Shown piece by piece: positions 1 through 12,834 of a stretch of DNA of 64,000 nt. Source of the DNA: Alentia gelatinosa (Eukaryota; Annelida; Polychaeta; Phyllodocida; Polynoidae); assembly GCA_950022655.1 (NCBI GenBank), contig OX465579.1, forward strand, positions 14,173,088-14,237,087, in the 5' to 3' direction. The notes under the pieces are model-generated. The model did no database searches and was not told the DNA's origin. It saw only the letters and a program-made list of their open reading frames with translations. Position numbers and translations under genes: made by a program. Positions within the stretch are counted from its first letter, which is position 1; every line of letters starts with the position of its first letter.

Positions 1-558
1 GCTTTAATCGGTAGATGGGTATTGGGCTTTAAACCATTGATTACGGTAAAATAGACCCTTTGTGTTGGACATAAAAAGAGTCCCTCATGATATATCGTAT
101 AATGTGAGAGTTCCCGGCTTTAATTAATTCAAGAAGATGGGTAATATGAGTGAACTACCTTACTATTGACGAAGCGGTCTCCGTTCGTGGTCTGTCGTCA
201 GGTATATGCAGATAAAACCGGATGCCCATCTACAGATTTAGGGTTGAACGATTAGTTCCCGAACCATATAGGAGTCGGCCACCTTGTCGCAGGCAAATTA
301 CGTAACCCCTTGCTCGATCCGCACACTCATAAATCGGTGTATGGTCCACTAATCGCTGGGGGAGGGCAAAAACCAAAGAAACCAAGTGTTCACTAATCGC
401 TGGGTAGCCTTGCCTAGCTGTCCTACATCTACCGACTCTGTTAGGATGGCTCGGCTGAGACAAATTACCCTCCGTTCGTCGCTGACAAACGTACATATAT
501 GTTCCGAAATCGGTAGATGGGCATTGGGCTTAAATCTCTGATGTCACTCTATTTGAAG
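1..558. repeat. Upstream intron with 23-bp direct repeat
   Basis: ATCGGTAGATGGG followed by one variable base and ATTGGGCTT occurs at 6-28 and again at 509-531 in the same orientation, bracketing about 480 bp of unique-looking DNA. That DNA contains a local repeat of CACTAATCGCTGGG (near 350 and 391). No coding exon was recognised, so the next exon of the channel gene should lie further left. Confidence 0.5.
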
Positions 559-666
559 GCATTGCTTGGCTCTGGAAAGATTGACGTGAATCTCCAGGAC
601 GTAGAAGGTTCCACGCCACTGCATTATGCCGCCATGTCTGACAATGGACCGTGTGCTGAAGTCTTG
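559..666 (+). CDS. TRPA1: TRPA1-like exon 1 (first exon in window; ankyrin)
   Basis: Residues 1-36, ending in the ankyrin signature STPLHYAAMSDNG. The donor GTAAGT follows EVL in phase 0. I placed the 5' edge after TTTGAAG at 558 because it keeps the frame and sits where an ankyrin-repeat finger begins. The pyrimidine tract is weak, so this edge is less sure than the donor. Confidence 0.75.
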
Positions 667-3600
667 GTAAGTCAAAATAAAAAAATCGGTATCACATTTA
701 CATAAATGAACTGGTGAATGTTAACATGAACTGGCATGGGGAGATGTGTTCCGTCCACATTGGAATGATAAAGGATCCCTGATGGTATTTATACAATTTT
801 ATATCCAAGTATCCACAGTAAGGCCTGGCGTCCACCTACCACTACGATAGAAATTTAGACCTACCAATATGGCACCGATACAAAAAGCAAATAGCGGAGA
901 CATATCGGAAAGGTGCAAAATCCTAGACAAATGTCTAGATATGCCAATCCACCACGCATCGTAAGTTTTTTTAGGTGTCTAATCACAGAAACATGTTCAA
1001 CGTGTGTATACGATTTGATGTGTTTTCTGTACTTGAACAGTCATGTCTTCATAAATAGAAATGATAAGAAAATCGCCAAGAAAACCTGAAACATATTTTC
1101 TCAGGTGTTACCCAAATGAATTTTGATCACTACATTTTTTTGGCCACTGGAGCCTACAGAATACAGGGGCTTGCTCTCTAGGTATATCCTCCAGGATGAA
1201 TAAAAACTGAAAAAGAAATATTGTACCCAAGATTGCTGAGAAAAATGTAATCTCCCCACCACTCTCACTTCTGTACGCAATAGAACAAATAAGGAGAATT
1301 TATAAGCAAAATTTCCAAAATATTTGATCCCCATACCCCCTCAGTGCGTGCATACTTTATATAAATGGCCCCTAATATTTCAGATTTCAGGAAACAAAGC
1401 ATACATTTCCGAAATTCTAGCATCTGTGATTCCCTTGATTTTGGTAGCTCATTTTGATAGTTTACAGCTGTCATCTTGTGACCATCCCACACACTAGTCT
1501 ATGGAATCATTTACATTGTATTCGATCTGCTCGTTTGCAAATATGGTATGCTACTCAATCGATTATATCCACAATAAGAATGTATTAATAATCCAGAGGG
1601 ACCGGACGAAAGAACGGTTTATCTGAGTCCGGATATCCTTCTGATGTAAAGCCTATAAGACAGCGACCCGACCATTATGCCCGATCACACCTTTGCCGGA
1701 CGAATCCGTCGGGTCGGTCAGAATTGTGTCGCTGTACGCACTTCACAGACCCGATTTTAATCGGGTCGGGCATTACTAGCATAGGGGTAATGACCGACTC
1801 TGCCCGACTTTAATCTTGTCGCTGTATGCACTTCACCGACTGTTCCCGATTCTGAGAAAGCCGTTTCAACAGCGATGCTACCACTCCCCTAGTCCGATTT
1901 ACAAGTGCCTTATACCGATTTGTAGGGGAGACAGAGGCAATGATGAATCTGAAAACCGATTTCCAATATCTTAATCGGATCTAAAGTTATTAAACTTTGA
2001 ATTATTTTCTATGAATACACACCAGCGGCCTGTGGCTCACCCCGGCTGGGCTCACGGCGGCTCTCTTTGATCTCAATCGGGTCGCTGTACAAGGTCATAA
2101 AGTCAAGATAAAGTCGTGATCGGCAAGCATAGTTGAGGGTATAAGACAGCGACATTTTTATTCCCTATTTTAATCGGTGATCGGATCGGTGAGAATCTGT
2201 GGGAAATGTCGCTGTCTTATGAGCTTTAAAGCCTGTCCCCACCTACCACGATTCTGGTCCCGATTGGCCTTACGATGGCCTTCCCGACACCATTCCGATT
2301 GTAGCGTGAGGTCTGGCAAAATCGTGGTAGGTGGAACAGGTTTCTGCGATTCCGTCTACGACAGCTCACGATAGGCTGCGATGAAAACGCCAATCGTAGA
2401 GGACCTGATAATTTCCAACATCTTGGAAATTTCGTAGCCTGTCGTAGGGCAGTCGTGGAGCTATCGTGACCATAGTTTATGTTATTGGTCCTCCCAAGGC
2501 GTTGCCACGCTCTACGATTTCAAACTGTTGGGCCTATCGGGGACCTCCCAATTGGTCACGATTTCCCCATTTCAAATCGTAGCGATCGGGAAGCATGTCG
2601 TGGCCTATCGTGGTAGGTGGGGGTCCCCTCTTAGTGATGATACTCTAATAAACTTGATAAAACCAACAAAAAATATTCTCGTTCAGATCCACAACAGTTG
2701 TGACGTGATGCGGAAGTCAGCGGTGGGTTTCGTGCCTACACACATAGCGGCCAAAGGAGGGGCTCACAAGGTGCTCCAACTCATCCTGTCCAATGGTGAG
2801 CAGCTCCTTATCTCAACCCTAATTAAAAAATACTTTTTTGTTGATGCCTTGAAACTTGAACACTTTTGACCCTCTACTGAGCATACTTTTATTTGTAACC
2901 TTTCTTTTTGGTTAATACCTTGAAACTTGTACACTTCTGACCCTATACTAAGCATACTTTTATATATAAACCTTATTCTGGGTAAATACCTTGGAACTTC
3001 TACACTTCTGACCCTATACTGAGCATACTTTTATTTGTAACCTTTCGTTTGACACTTTTAGTCATAACCTTTCTTTTTGGTAAATGCCTTGGAAGGTGGA
3101 CACTTCTGATCCGATACTGAACATACTTTTATTCATAACCTTTCTTTTTGGTAAATACCTTCGAACTTGTATACTTTTGAGACTATACTGAGAATACCTT
3201 TCTCTATAACCTTTCTTTTTGGTTAATGCTTTGGAAGGTGGACACTTCTGACCCTCTCCTGAACATGCTTTTATTTGTAACCTTTGTCTTTTGTAAACGC
3301 TTGGAACTTGGACACTTCTGACCCTATACTAAGTATACTTTGAACTGTAACCTTTTCTTTTTGGTAAATGCCTGGTACTTGTATACTTCTTGACCTATGC
3401 TGAGCATACTTTTATTTGTAACCTTTCTTTTTGGTCAATACCTTGGAGCTTGTACACTTCTGACCCTATACTAAGCATACATCTATTTGTAACCTCCTTT
3501 TGGGGTTAATACCTTGGAACTTGTACACTTCTGAACTTATGCTGAGCATACTTTTATTTGGTTTCCTTTCCATGTACAGCACAGAAGCTCGGCGTTACTA

Positions 3601-6600
3601 CAGAGTCACTTCTGGGTCTCAGAGACCGCGAGAAGAAGTCCCCGCTACACTCAGCTGTGAACAGTGGATCAATGGAGGTGAGTCTCTATCACAAAAGACG
3701 CAAGTTACAGGTGCTAAAGGGCATAGCCTGGAAGCCTGTGCTCACTCTCATTATAGGCCAGGTAACGCCCGCCATATTTTAGTGCATTATGGGTAACAAC
3801 TCCATTTTTATGCTGGCTTACCCGCAGAGGATGGATAATGGGAGATGTAGATTCCAATATTTAACTTGTAATTAAAAGCGTTGACGTTGTATATCTTATT
3901 TGTTATCAACCTAGTGTCTATATTTACAAAATCACCCCCCTCCCTGCCCATGAATGTTATTCATTGAGACGTATTTACTGATAATTTTTTGCATCTAAAG
4001 TGAATCTGTAAGGTAATGGGGGGAGAAAAATAAATTGAAATGAAAATTGGTTCTCTGTTTGAAAATGAAAAACTACAAAGGACAACTTGTTGATGCCCAA
4101 TATAATTGTCAACATCCTATATGGAATTATATTCAGTCGAAAAAAAAAGTGTTTTGATATATGTTGTTTTTACAGGTTGTTGAAGTTTGTCTGAAGTACG
4201 GAGCAGCCATAGATTCCCAACAAGTATGTACATAGAGTAGTATACATTATTAATTCAGAATTTGTAGAGCGAAGATATTGAATATGTCTTCCAGAATAAA
4301 AATTACAATATGAGAATATCAAATCTGATTCAGTTGAAGATAAGAATCCGACTACAAGGAGAATATGACCAAACAGATTGAAATAATGATAACGTTGTAT
4401 TTATTACTCACCTTCGACTAATTATCAGGAAAATTTCAGATAATTAGAAATTCGACATAAGTGCCATGCATTGAGTAGAATACGGAAAGCCATATTCTCC
4501 TAGGAGAATACAGATCTTTAGGCCACCTGACGGGCATTATAGGAACTATTTATATAAACAATCCACGGCACTTTCGTCCAATTTCTAATTATCTGCAATT
4601 TTCCCTAATAATTAGTTGAAAGGTGAGTAATAAATACAACATTACCATGATTTCGATCTGTGTGGCCGTATTCTCCTCTTAGTTGATGTCACGCAATACT
4701 CCTCGCTGTCGCTCGGAGTTTTACTTCACGTCAACTATGCAGAGAATACGGCCACGCAGATCGAAATCTTGGTAATATTGTGTATTTATCCTACCCCTAA
4801 TAAAAAACTGCCATAGACTTAACATAGGCAAATTTTATGTGGCAGGCCGTGACATAAAGTTTTTTTTATGCCACTAGAGTAATAACAATATTGACCAATC
4901 AGAGAGCAGGATGTCAGCTACTATGAAAAAAGTTCTGTTGGTCATTGACTCAATATTTATCTTTCAGTAATACAAAAGCATAGACGAGGTAGGATAAATA
5001 TGAAACCGAACTCGAGTTAGACTTGTCAGTGTCTATGCCACTCTGGGCAGGTCTGCTCCTCACCACACTCGGCTATCGCCTCGTGTAGTAATACATGACC
5101 TGCCCGTCGTGGCATAAACATTGTCAAGCCTAACTCTCGTTCGGTTTCTTCTAATTATTACCCACCCAATACGGAGTTGGAACTTGATTTATAGACACTA
5201 AGGAGCCTCCAGATAGCTACTGAGTAGAATACGGAGAGCCGTATTCTCCTAGGGGAATACGGTAGGGTTCAAGCACCTCACAGGGTTCAGAATCTCATGA
5301 TATTCTGTTCCTTTTTAGGGGTAAGTGTCGCCAACAATTGCAGGGGAAAAATGTCTCAGGGAAATGCAACCCTACGAAGAGACGTTCGAGCACAGAATCT
5401 CAGAAGGATTTGTCTCAGACAAACACCCTGTGAGGTACATGAATCCCATTGAGTGAATCCCACTTTAAGTGGGATTAACACGATGGGAGTAATGGACCTG
5501 AGACTGGTGTACTTCACACCTTTGCACCAGTCGGCTACTATTTCCAGCTGGGTACAAAGTTTCACAGTTTGGGGTGTCCTACAGTCTCAGGGTAACATGG
5601 CGGATTCAATTCACATGGGAAGACCTAACAGGTACAAAGCCTCACCTCTACACCCTACACAGGGTACACAGGAAACGCAAGGTTCACAGTCGCCGACTCA
5701 GGGTACTTCCCCATGTGAATAGGTGTTATTTGAGACCACTGAGACTCACAGATTGGGGGAGAACATGTGAAATACATTTGTCTCACTAAAATGCCCCTCT
5801 AAATTTTAAACCTGTTTAAAGTAAAAATCTCATGAGATTCTGTTCCTTGTTAGGGGTGATTGTAGCCGACAATTGCAAGAGAAAAAATTGTCTCAGCAAA
5901 AAGGAAGATTATGTTCCAATACTGAATCTCAACGGGATTTGTCTCAGAACCTGTCTCAGTACCTGTGAGGTACGTGAATCCCACCATGTGAATCCCACTT
6001 TAGGCGCATCTAGCGCTCTCATATGTTCGCCTGGAGTTTTCCCGGTCGCATGAAAAATTCACTTCGGTGGATCAGGCGTTCGCATGGTGGTGGCTTGGGA
6101 GTCGCATGCGATTTTGCATGGACATGTGTCCGGATTGAGACAATACCAAAACCTGACATTTTCGCATGTGTTCATACGATCACGTGTATTCGCAAGGTCG
6201 CATTGTTGCATGGTCTCACTGAGATTATATGCGAATTCAGTTGCTTTAGATTTAGAGCTTGAGGTACAAGAATCACACCGTATGACAATTCTATGGGAGA
6301 AAGCCAAAAGGCGATTACTTTTGTCTGTAATCCTCTGTGAATTTGATAAAAAAAAGAGATCTAGCTATATCGTCCCCATGATATTAGAATAATGCGAATA
6401 TCTTATTCTAGTGATGTTCTTTTGTTTGCTCCAAGCACTTATGTTTTGTACTGAAGCATCGTTAACCTCATGCATAATTATGTACATTAAAGCCTATAAG
6501 ACAGCGACACGACCATTGTGCCTGATCACACCTTGGGCCAACGAATCCGTCGGGTCGGTTGATGCAAGCACTTCACAGACCCGATTTTAATCATGTCGGG

Positions 6601-9600
6601 CATTACTTGCCTTGGGGTAATGACCAACTCTGCCCGACCTTAATTGTACACACTTCACCGACTTTTCCTGATTCTGAGAAGGCCGGTTAAACAGCGATGC
6701 TACCTATCCTCCAGTCCAATTTACAAGTGCCTTATTGATTTGTAGGGGAGACGGGGGCAATATCTTAACCCTTTAAGGATGGCCGCCAATGGCAGAACTA
6801 ACCACCCGGGGACGGATCCTAGTGACCATGTTCAGTTCTAGGGGCCGGGGCATTGTCCTCTGAACTCAAAATTCGAAGGTTTATCACGTGATAAATCTGT
6901 TAACATTAGTATTTCTATTCATAGCATTTAGGATTCTAAAATATGATGTTATACCTACATTCTATGCAAATTTCAAGTCTATTGTTAAAATATTTCTTTT
7001 TCAAAAGCAATTTTTATAAATATCCCGCAAATGATGCCTTAAGGCATCATCCACCCCCCGCCGGTTGATGCCTTAAGGCATCATCCGCCCCCTGCCGGGT
7101 GATGCCTTAAGGCATCATCCCCCCATTAAAGGGTTAATTGGATCTGAACTTTGAATTATTTTCCATGCATCCACACCAGCGGCCATTGGCTCACTCCGGC
7201 TCAACTCCTGGCAGCTCTCTTTGATCTCAATTGGGTCACTGTACAAGGTTATAAAGTGGAGAGGTGTGATCGGCAAGCGTTGTTGAGGGTATGAGACAGC
7301 TGCATTCTTGTTCCTGATTATAATCGGTAATTGGATTCATGAGAATCTGTGGAAAATGTCGCTGTCTTATGGGCTTAACATGAACACAAATTTCTTGTGC
7401 TCTAATTCTGTTTTCCCTTTCGACGTCTATGTTTATCTTAAGATACCAATGTTGTCCGGTAATCCCAAGCCACTAGCCTCTGCTAAACAAACGAACTCTC
7501 AGTTACAATATCAGCCACGTTTACCTACCTGGCATAATGGGCGACCATAAAACGCCCGGGTATTGCCACATTAACACATTTTGCCTGCAATAGACTGATT
7601 AGCCTGACATGATTTATATTACCTATAATTCCTTTGTGGCCTCAGTGGATTGTTGCCACAGTGCAACCAGTGGCACAGACAGTGCAAATACACCATGGAA
7701 TATGCAATTAGTATTATTCTGATCAATGGAAAGCATATGAATATCGGCACGAGCATTGTAACAGTATATATGGACTTTGACTGGCGGGTGTAATGTGCCT
7801 CATGAAACCCACCTGTGTTGTAGACATACGCTGTAAAGATGTTTTATTCAACGTGTTGATCCGATTACACACAGAATTTACAACGCCTTGCCCTGCCACA
7901 TCTCAGGTATTATCACGCCTTTTTTTTATGTATCCAGTGCCTTATCGTATGGCCATAACTTAGCCTAACACTAATTTCTTTTTTTTTTGGTAGCAAGCAT
8001 TTATTTCAGTTTCCATCAGCCATTTCAGATGCTACACATCTTCATATAAACAATTCTGTTAATCACAAATAAAAGGATTGCATTACCTTGTAGACCTTTG
8101 CTCCCATGATTCTTTTTTAAATGTTTTAATCATTTACTTAATATAGATGTAAGACAAATATTGATATTATGTATGTTCTTTATCGTTCTCCCTGTCAATC
8201 TATGCATTTAGTTGACACCTCGTCTTTTTAAAAATTTCATTTTTCATTGAACCTTCTTGGGTTCAGTCCTCTCTATAGATGCCTTATAACTGTATTCCTA
8301 TCAGCAGTCCTTACTGTATCCATTATGGATGACTGGAGATAATATTAAGGAAGAATAAAACGGCATTAGACATGGTACATGAGACACTGTACAAGATTGT
8401 AATATGATATAACGAAATTTGGATATAAGAGTAGGTCTAGACTAATATTAAAGAGGTTTTTCTTTAATCTATAGACACAGAGGCATAGAGGAGGTTTCGG
8501 TTGACCTGCGGATTGGAACCCGTTGTAAATTATTCATTTATTCTTTTATTTCGGTTAAAGACAAATGCGGGTAGGTATCACAATGCCCTGTATCTATACT
8601 TAGAACTAAATTTTACACTGGTGCTGCCATCTGATTTCATGAAAATATTGCAGTTTTCCAGAGACACCAATACTTAGGCACTTAGCTTCTCCAGATGGCC
8701 TTCCAATAGAAGTTAGCATAGTGACATAGCATTTTTTTTTAGTATTTCTCATTTGTATATGTTCCCTGCTTTCAGAACCCAGAGTTATTTGAAGATAGCA
8801 ATAGGACATCAGTGTCATCTAGTCACAAAGTCAAAATATTACAGTTCCTATGGACACCAACAGTTAAGCACTTACATTTTCAGATGGCCTTCTCATAGAA
8901 GTTAGCATGGTGACAAACCTTTTTTTCGCATTTTCTATTTGCTGATATATGAAACTTATATTATCCAGAGATATTTTCAAAAATCAATAGATTTTATAAA
9001 TTACCCAGCTACCAGCAGTTGTCTTTAAGTTATATTGGCAGTCTGCTATCGTAACAGGTTTTGTATGCCGTAGCAGAATCATTTTATACATTTCTATACA
9101 GCATGTTTACAGATGATAATGATATTGATTAATGCAGATCATATCCATTAGAGGCAGTCGAGTCGGACCCTAGTATGTATTTGCCTAGCTTCATGTATCA
9201 TAGCTCATAAAATCTGCAACTAATTCAATTCAGAATGGGTGACTTTTATCCGACCCCAACCACGAAAACGTCGTGTAGTATTGCGGAAATCAATGTATAG
9301 GATCAGGGAAGCAATGGAAACATTTTTATTGGGTTATCCGGACTCCAACTGTCTTTTGAATTGCTATTTTCTAACCAGCCGTTGGCTGTTTGTAGGTGAC
9401 CACTGATTAACCCCCTGTATGTTGTATTGTGTACCCTAAGGCACATTAGATATTATTATTTATCTCACCCCTGGTATTTTTTCTCCATAGACTTAACATT
9501 GGGAACTCGTATCTAATGCCCATTAGATATGTAGGAAAAATATCCAATGGGGGGTTATGTCACAAATGATAGCCCATTAGTCAATGTGATGGGTGAGATA

Positions 9601-12600
9601 AATTCAGAAACCCATTCAAGTTTAGTGTCAGAGCTTGATCCCATCTCGTTTGAATCACTACGTAATTCACGTAGCTTCGCCTTGTGAATTACTATGTGAT
9701 CCAAACTCGATGGGATATGAGCTCAGACCCTAAACTCTCATAGGTTTCTTCTATAATACCGGTGCACGAATGTCTCAGGTTTATGCCCCAGTAGTAATGA
9801 TTTCATTCGTCCACACTGCGGCGTAGTATATATAATACTACCCTCTGTACCACGTGACCACTCATTCTTCTATTTAGTGAGTTGTAGAATGGCATTCTTA
9901 ATGATTTCTAGGTATATAATAATAAAAAAACATAGTGATTGTGTCTGAATTCCATCTGTTCCTCGATACCTTGATCAGAAATGATCACCGAATTCGAAGA
10001 ATGAGGTGAGTATTTCTGACCAAAATATCTCTGAACAGATTCCATTCAGACACACTAACCATGTCTTTCCATATTATCTCACCCCTGTTATTTTTGTCCC
10101 ATAAACTTAACATTAGGAACTCGTTAAATTACGGCAACATAGCATTTTCAGAATGTTGGAAACTTTGGTTTTTTTAGAATGTCAGAGTAGGAAACTAAAT
10201 TACCGCATCGTCGCTATGTCGGAATGGCCGCTGATTGGTCAATCGCCTACAACATCCTCTCACATGCACTACGCCACGACCATGGAGTAGTATTGTCACT
10301 CTACTGGGGTGATTGTTGAGTATTTCCTATGGCTAAACTTGTACCAGGGGTGAGATAATTAGAAAAAACTGAATGAGAGTTAGTAGTGTTAGCGTTTATT
10401 GCACGATGGGCTGGTCGCAAATTACTGCGTGAGGAATTAGCTGAGTGTAGTGAGAAGCAGACCTGACCGGAGTGCGATGAACGCTAACACTACAAACTCG
10501 AGTTCAGTTTAGTATTTATCCTACTCTGTCTCCAATAATTCATTTGATACCTGCGTGCAATAAATAGCACTTTACTGCACGCTCGCTCGAATACAGTCAG
10601 CCAATATCAAGCCTATGGCAGTTTTTTTATTAGGGGTAGAATAAATGATAATAACGTTTATTATATACCCATGCAGTATATTTGATAATTACCTACTGCT
10701 GCTCGCTGTGCAGTATAAATTGTATACTGAACCCTGTGCAGTATACTGTTATACTGCACACGTTGAAACCTCAGCAGTGGGTGGGCTTTCATGTAGACAT
10801 GTCTTCTATGCCAATATATGATAAGATTTGATTAATTTTGGGTATATAATAGATATTTAACGACCTACCATGCTTGTACATGCTACAAAACTCGATGGGA
10901 ATTAATGTTTTTATAGAACTCAGCCTGAGGCCTCGTTCAGTAAAAAGCAACAATTCCCCATCTCGTTTTGTAGCATGTACAGCATGGTCAGGTCGTTCTA
11001 CATAATTACTATTAAGCCTATAAGACACCGAATTTTTTTCCCGATTCATCCCGACCATCGGCTCGGTGAGAGTCTGGAATAAAATGTCGATGTCTTATAC
11101 CTATAAGACACAGACATGATGACTCTTCCCGACGACACCTCCTGCCTTTATAATCTCGTAAAACCCGAGGTTTTCAGATCTATGATCGCTTGTTTCTCCC
11201 CTACACATCGATATAAGACACTTGTAAATCGGACTGAGGGATAGATGGCAATGCTTTTTAAATGGCATGCGCAGAATCAGTAACAGTCGGTGAAAGTGCG
11301 TACACTGGAATCTTAAGGTCGGGCAGAGTCGGTCATATCTGACATGGTAGTAATGCCTGACGCGTCAGGAAAAGCAATAAAATCACGTCGGTGAAGTGCC
11401 TACACCGACCCGATTGATGCAGATTGTCACAGACCCGACGGATCCGTTGGGGAAAGGTAGAATCGGGCACAGTGGTCGGGTAGGTGTCTAAGGCCCGGCG
11501 TCCACCTACTGCGATATGGCACCGATATGGTCTACGATGCACCTCCCGATAAAAAATCAAAATTGCGTCGGAAGGTTACCTGATATCGGGGCAGTTGACC
11601 ACGTTTCTGCGATTAGACACGGATAAAAAACCCATACAACACATGGTGGATTGGCTTGTCTAGACATATGTCTACGATTTTGCACCTTCCCGATATGGCA
11701 CCGATTTTGACATTTTGTATCGGTGCCACATCGGGTGGTCTACGATTCTATCGTAGTAGGTGGACGCCGGGCCTTATAGGCTTTACAATGCTTAGTGCGT
11801 GCTGTGTTCCTCCTGCAGGATGACCTGAGCACTCCGGTACACGGGGCGGTCAGTCAGGGCCGGCTGGACATGGTCAGGGGCATGCTGGAGGCCTCCCCAG
11901 ACGCAGCCACCAGGGTCCTGGAGATGAAAGATGTCATGGGCATGACTCCACTACACACAGCTGCCGTCTTCGACCAAGCCCTCACCGCTGAATACCTCCT
12001 CCAAAAGGTAATGTATATTATTATATACCTATGTTAGTATATCATACACATACCGCCCTCTCAGACCCATATCGTATTTACATCCGTACGGCACCTACAT
12101 GGTGTATGTAACATTATCACGTGACCGTAACGTCGGCCGTAGGCACCGCACTACTGCGGATCACTCTCCAAACGTATCTTATGGAGCGAGACATTCAAGA
12201 TGGCCGACGCTACTGTCGAATCGACGACTCGATGCAAAGTGCGGAAAGCAGACGTAATACCGTAAATAACATCAGGATTTCTTGGTACAATGGCTAAACT
12301 TGAAATATGTTGCGAATAAAATGTGAATGGATTACTTACGTAAGGACGATTCATCGGGACAGACCGCTAGATTGATCCTTGCCTTGCTCGATTTGAAAAG
12401 GGAAACTCCGCATGGGAGTGTAGATTTAAAAGGCGCTCTCTGATTGGATGAGGCTAAACGGTCTCGACCAATCAGATTCGACCTTTTAAACGTGGACGGC
12501 AACTGGTATGTTAGTGTCAGGAGACGTACGTCCTAGACGTGTTGGCGAAGTACGACAAAAGTAGCAAATTGTAAGTATCAAAATGGCTAAATTAAGGTAT

Positions 12601-12797
12601 ATAATAATAGAGAAACAGGCTGACTTGGTGAAATTTCACCGCATATTTTACCCGTACGAATACAGTAAGCCTGTTTCTCCATATTATCATGTACACCCAG
12701 TATACATAAAAGGCAAAACTCCGATGTAAATCTTCTGTGTTTGGAGACTCACACATACCAGCTAGCCGCTGAAGATTGTCCCAATGAAAATAAAGAA

Positions 12798-12834
<37 letters not shown>

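Noticed and set aside
2827..3566. Regularly spaced repeats considered as a CRISPR array
   Set aside because: The units are contiguous 71-bp tandem copies without unique spacers, in an animal intron.
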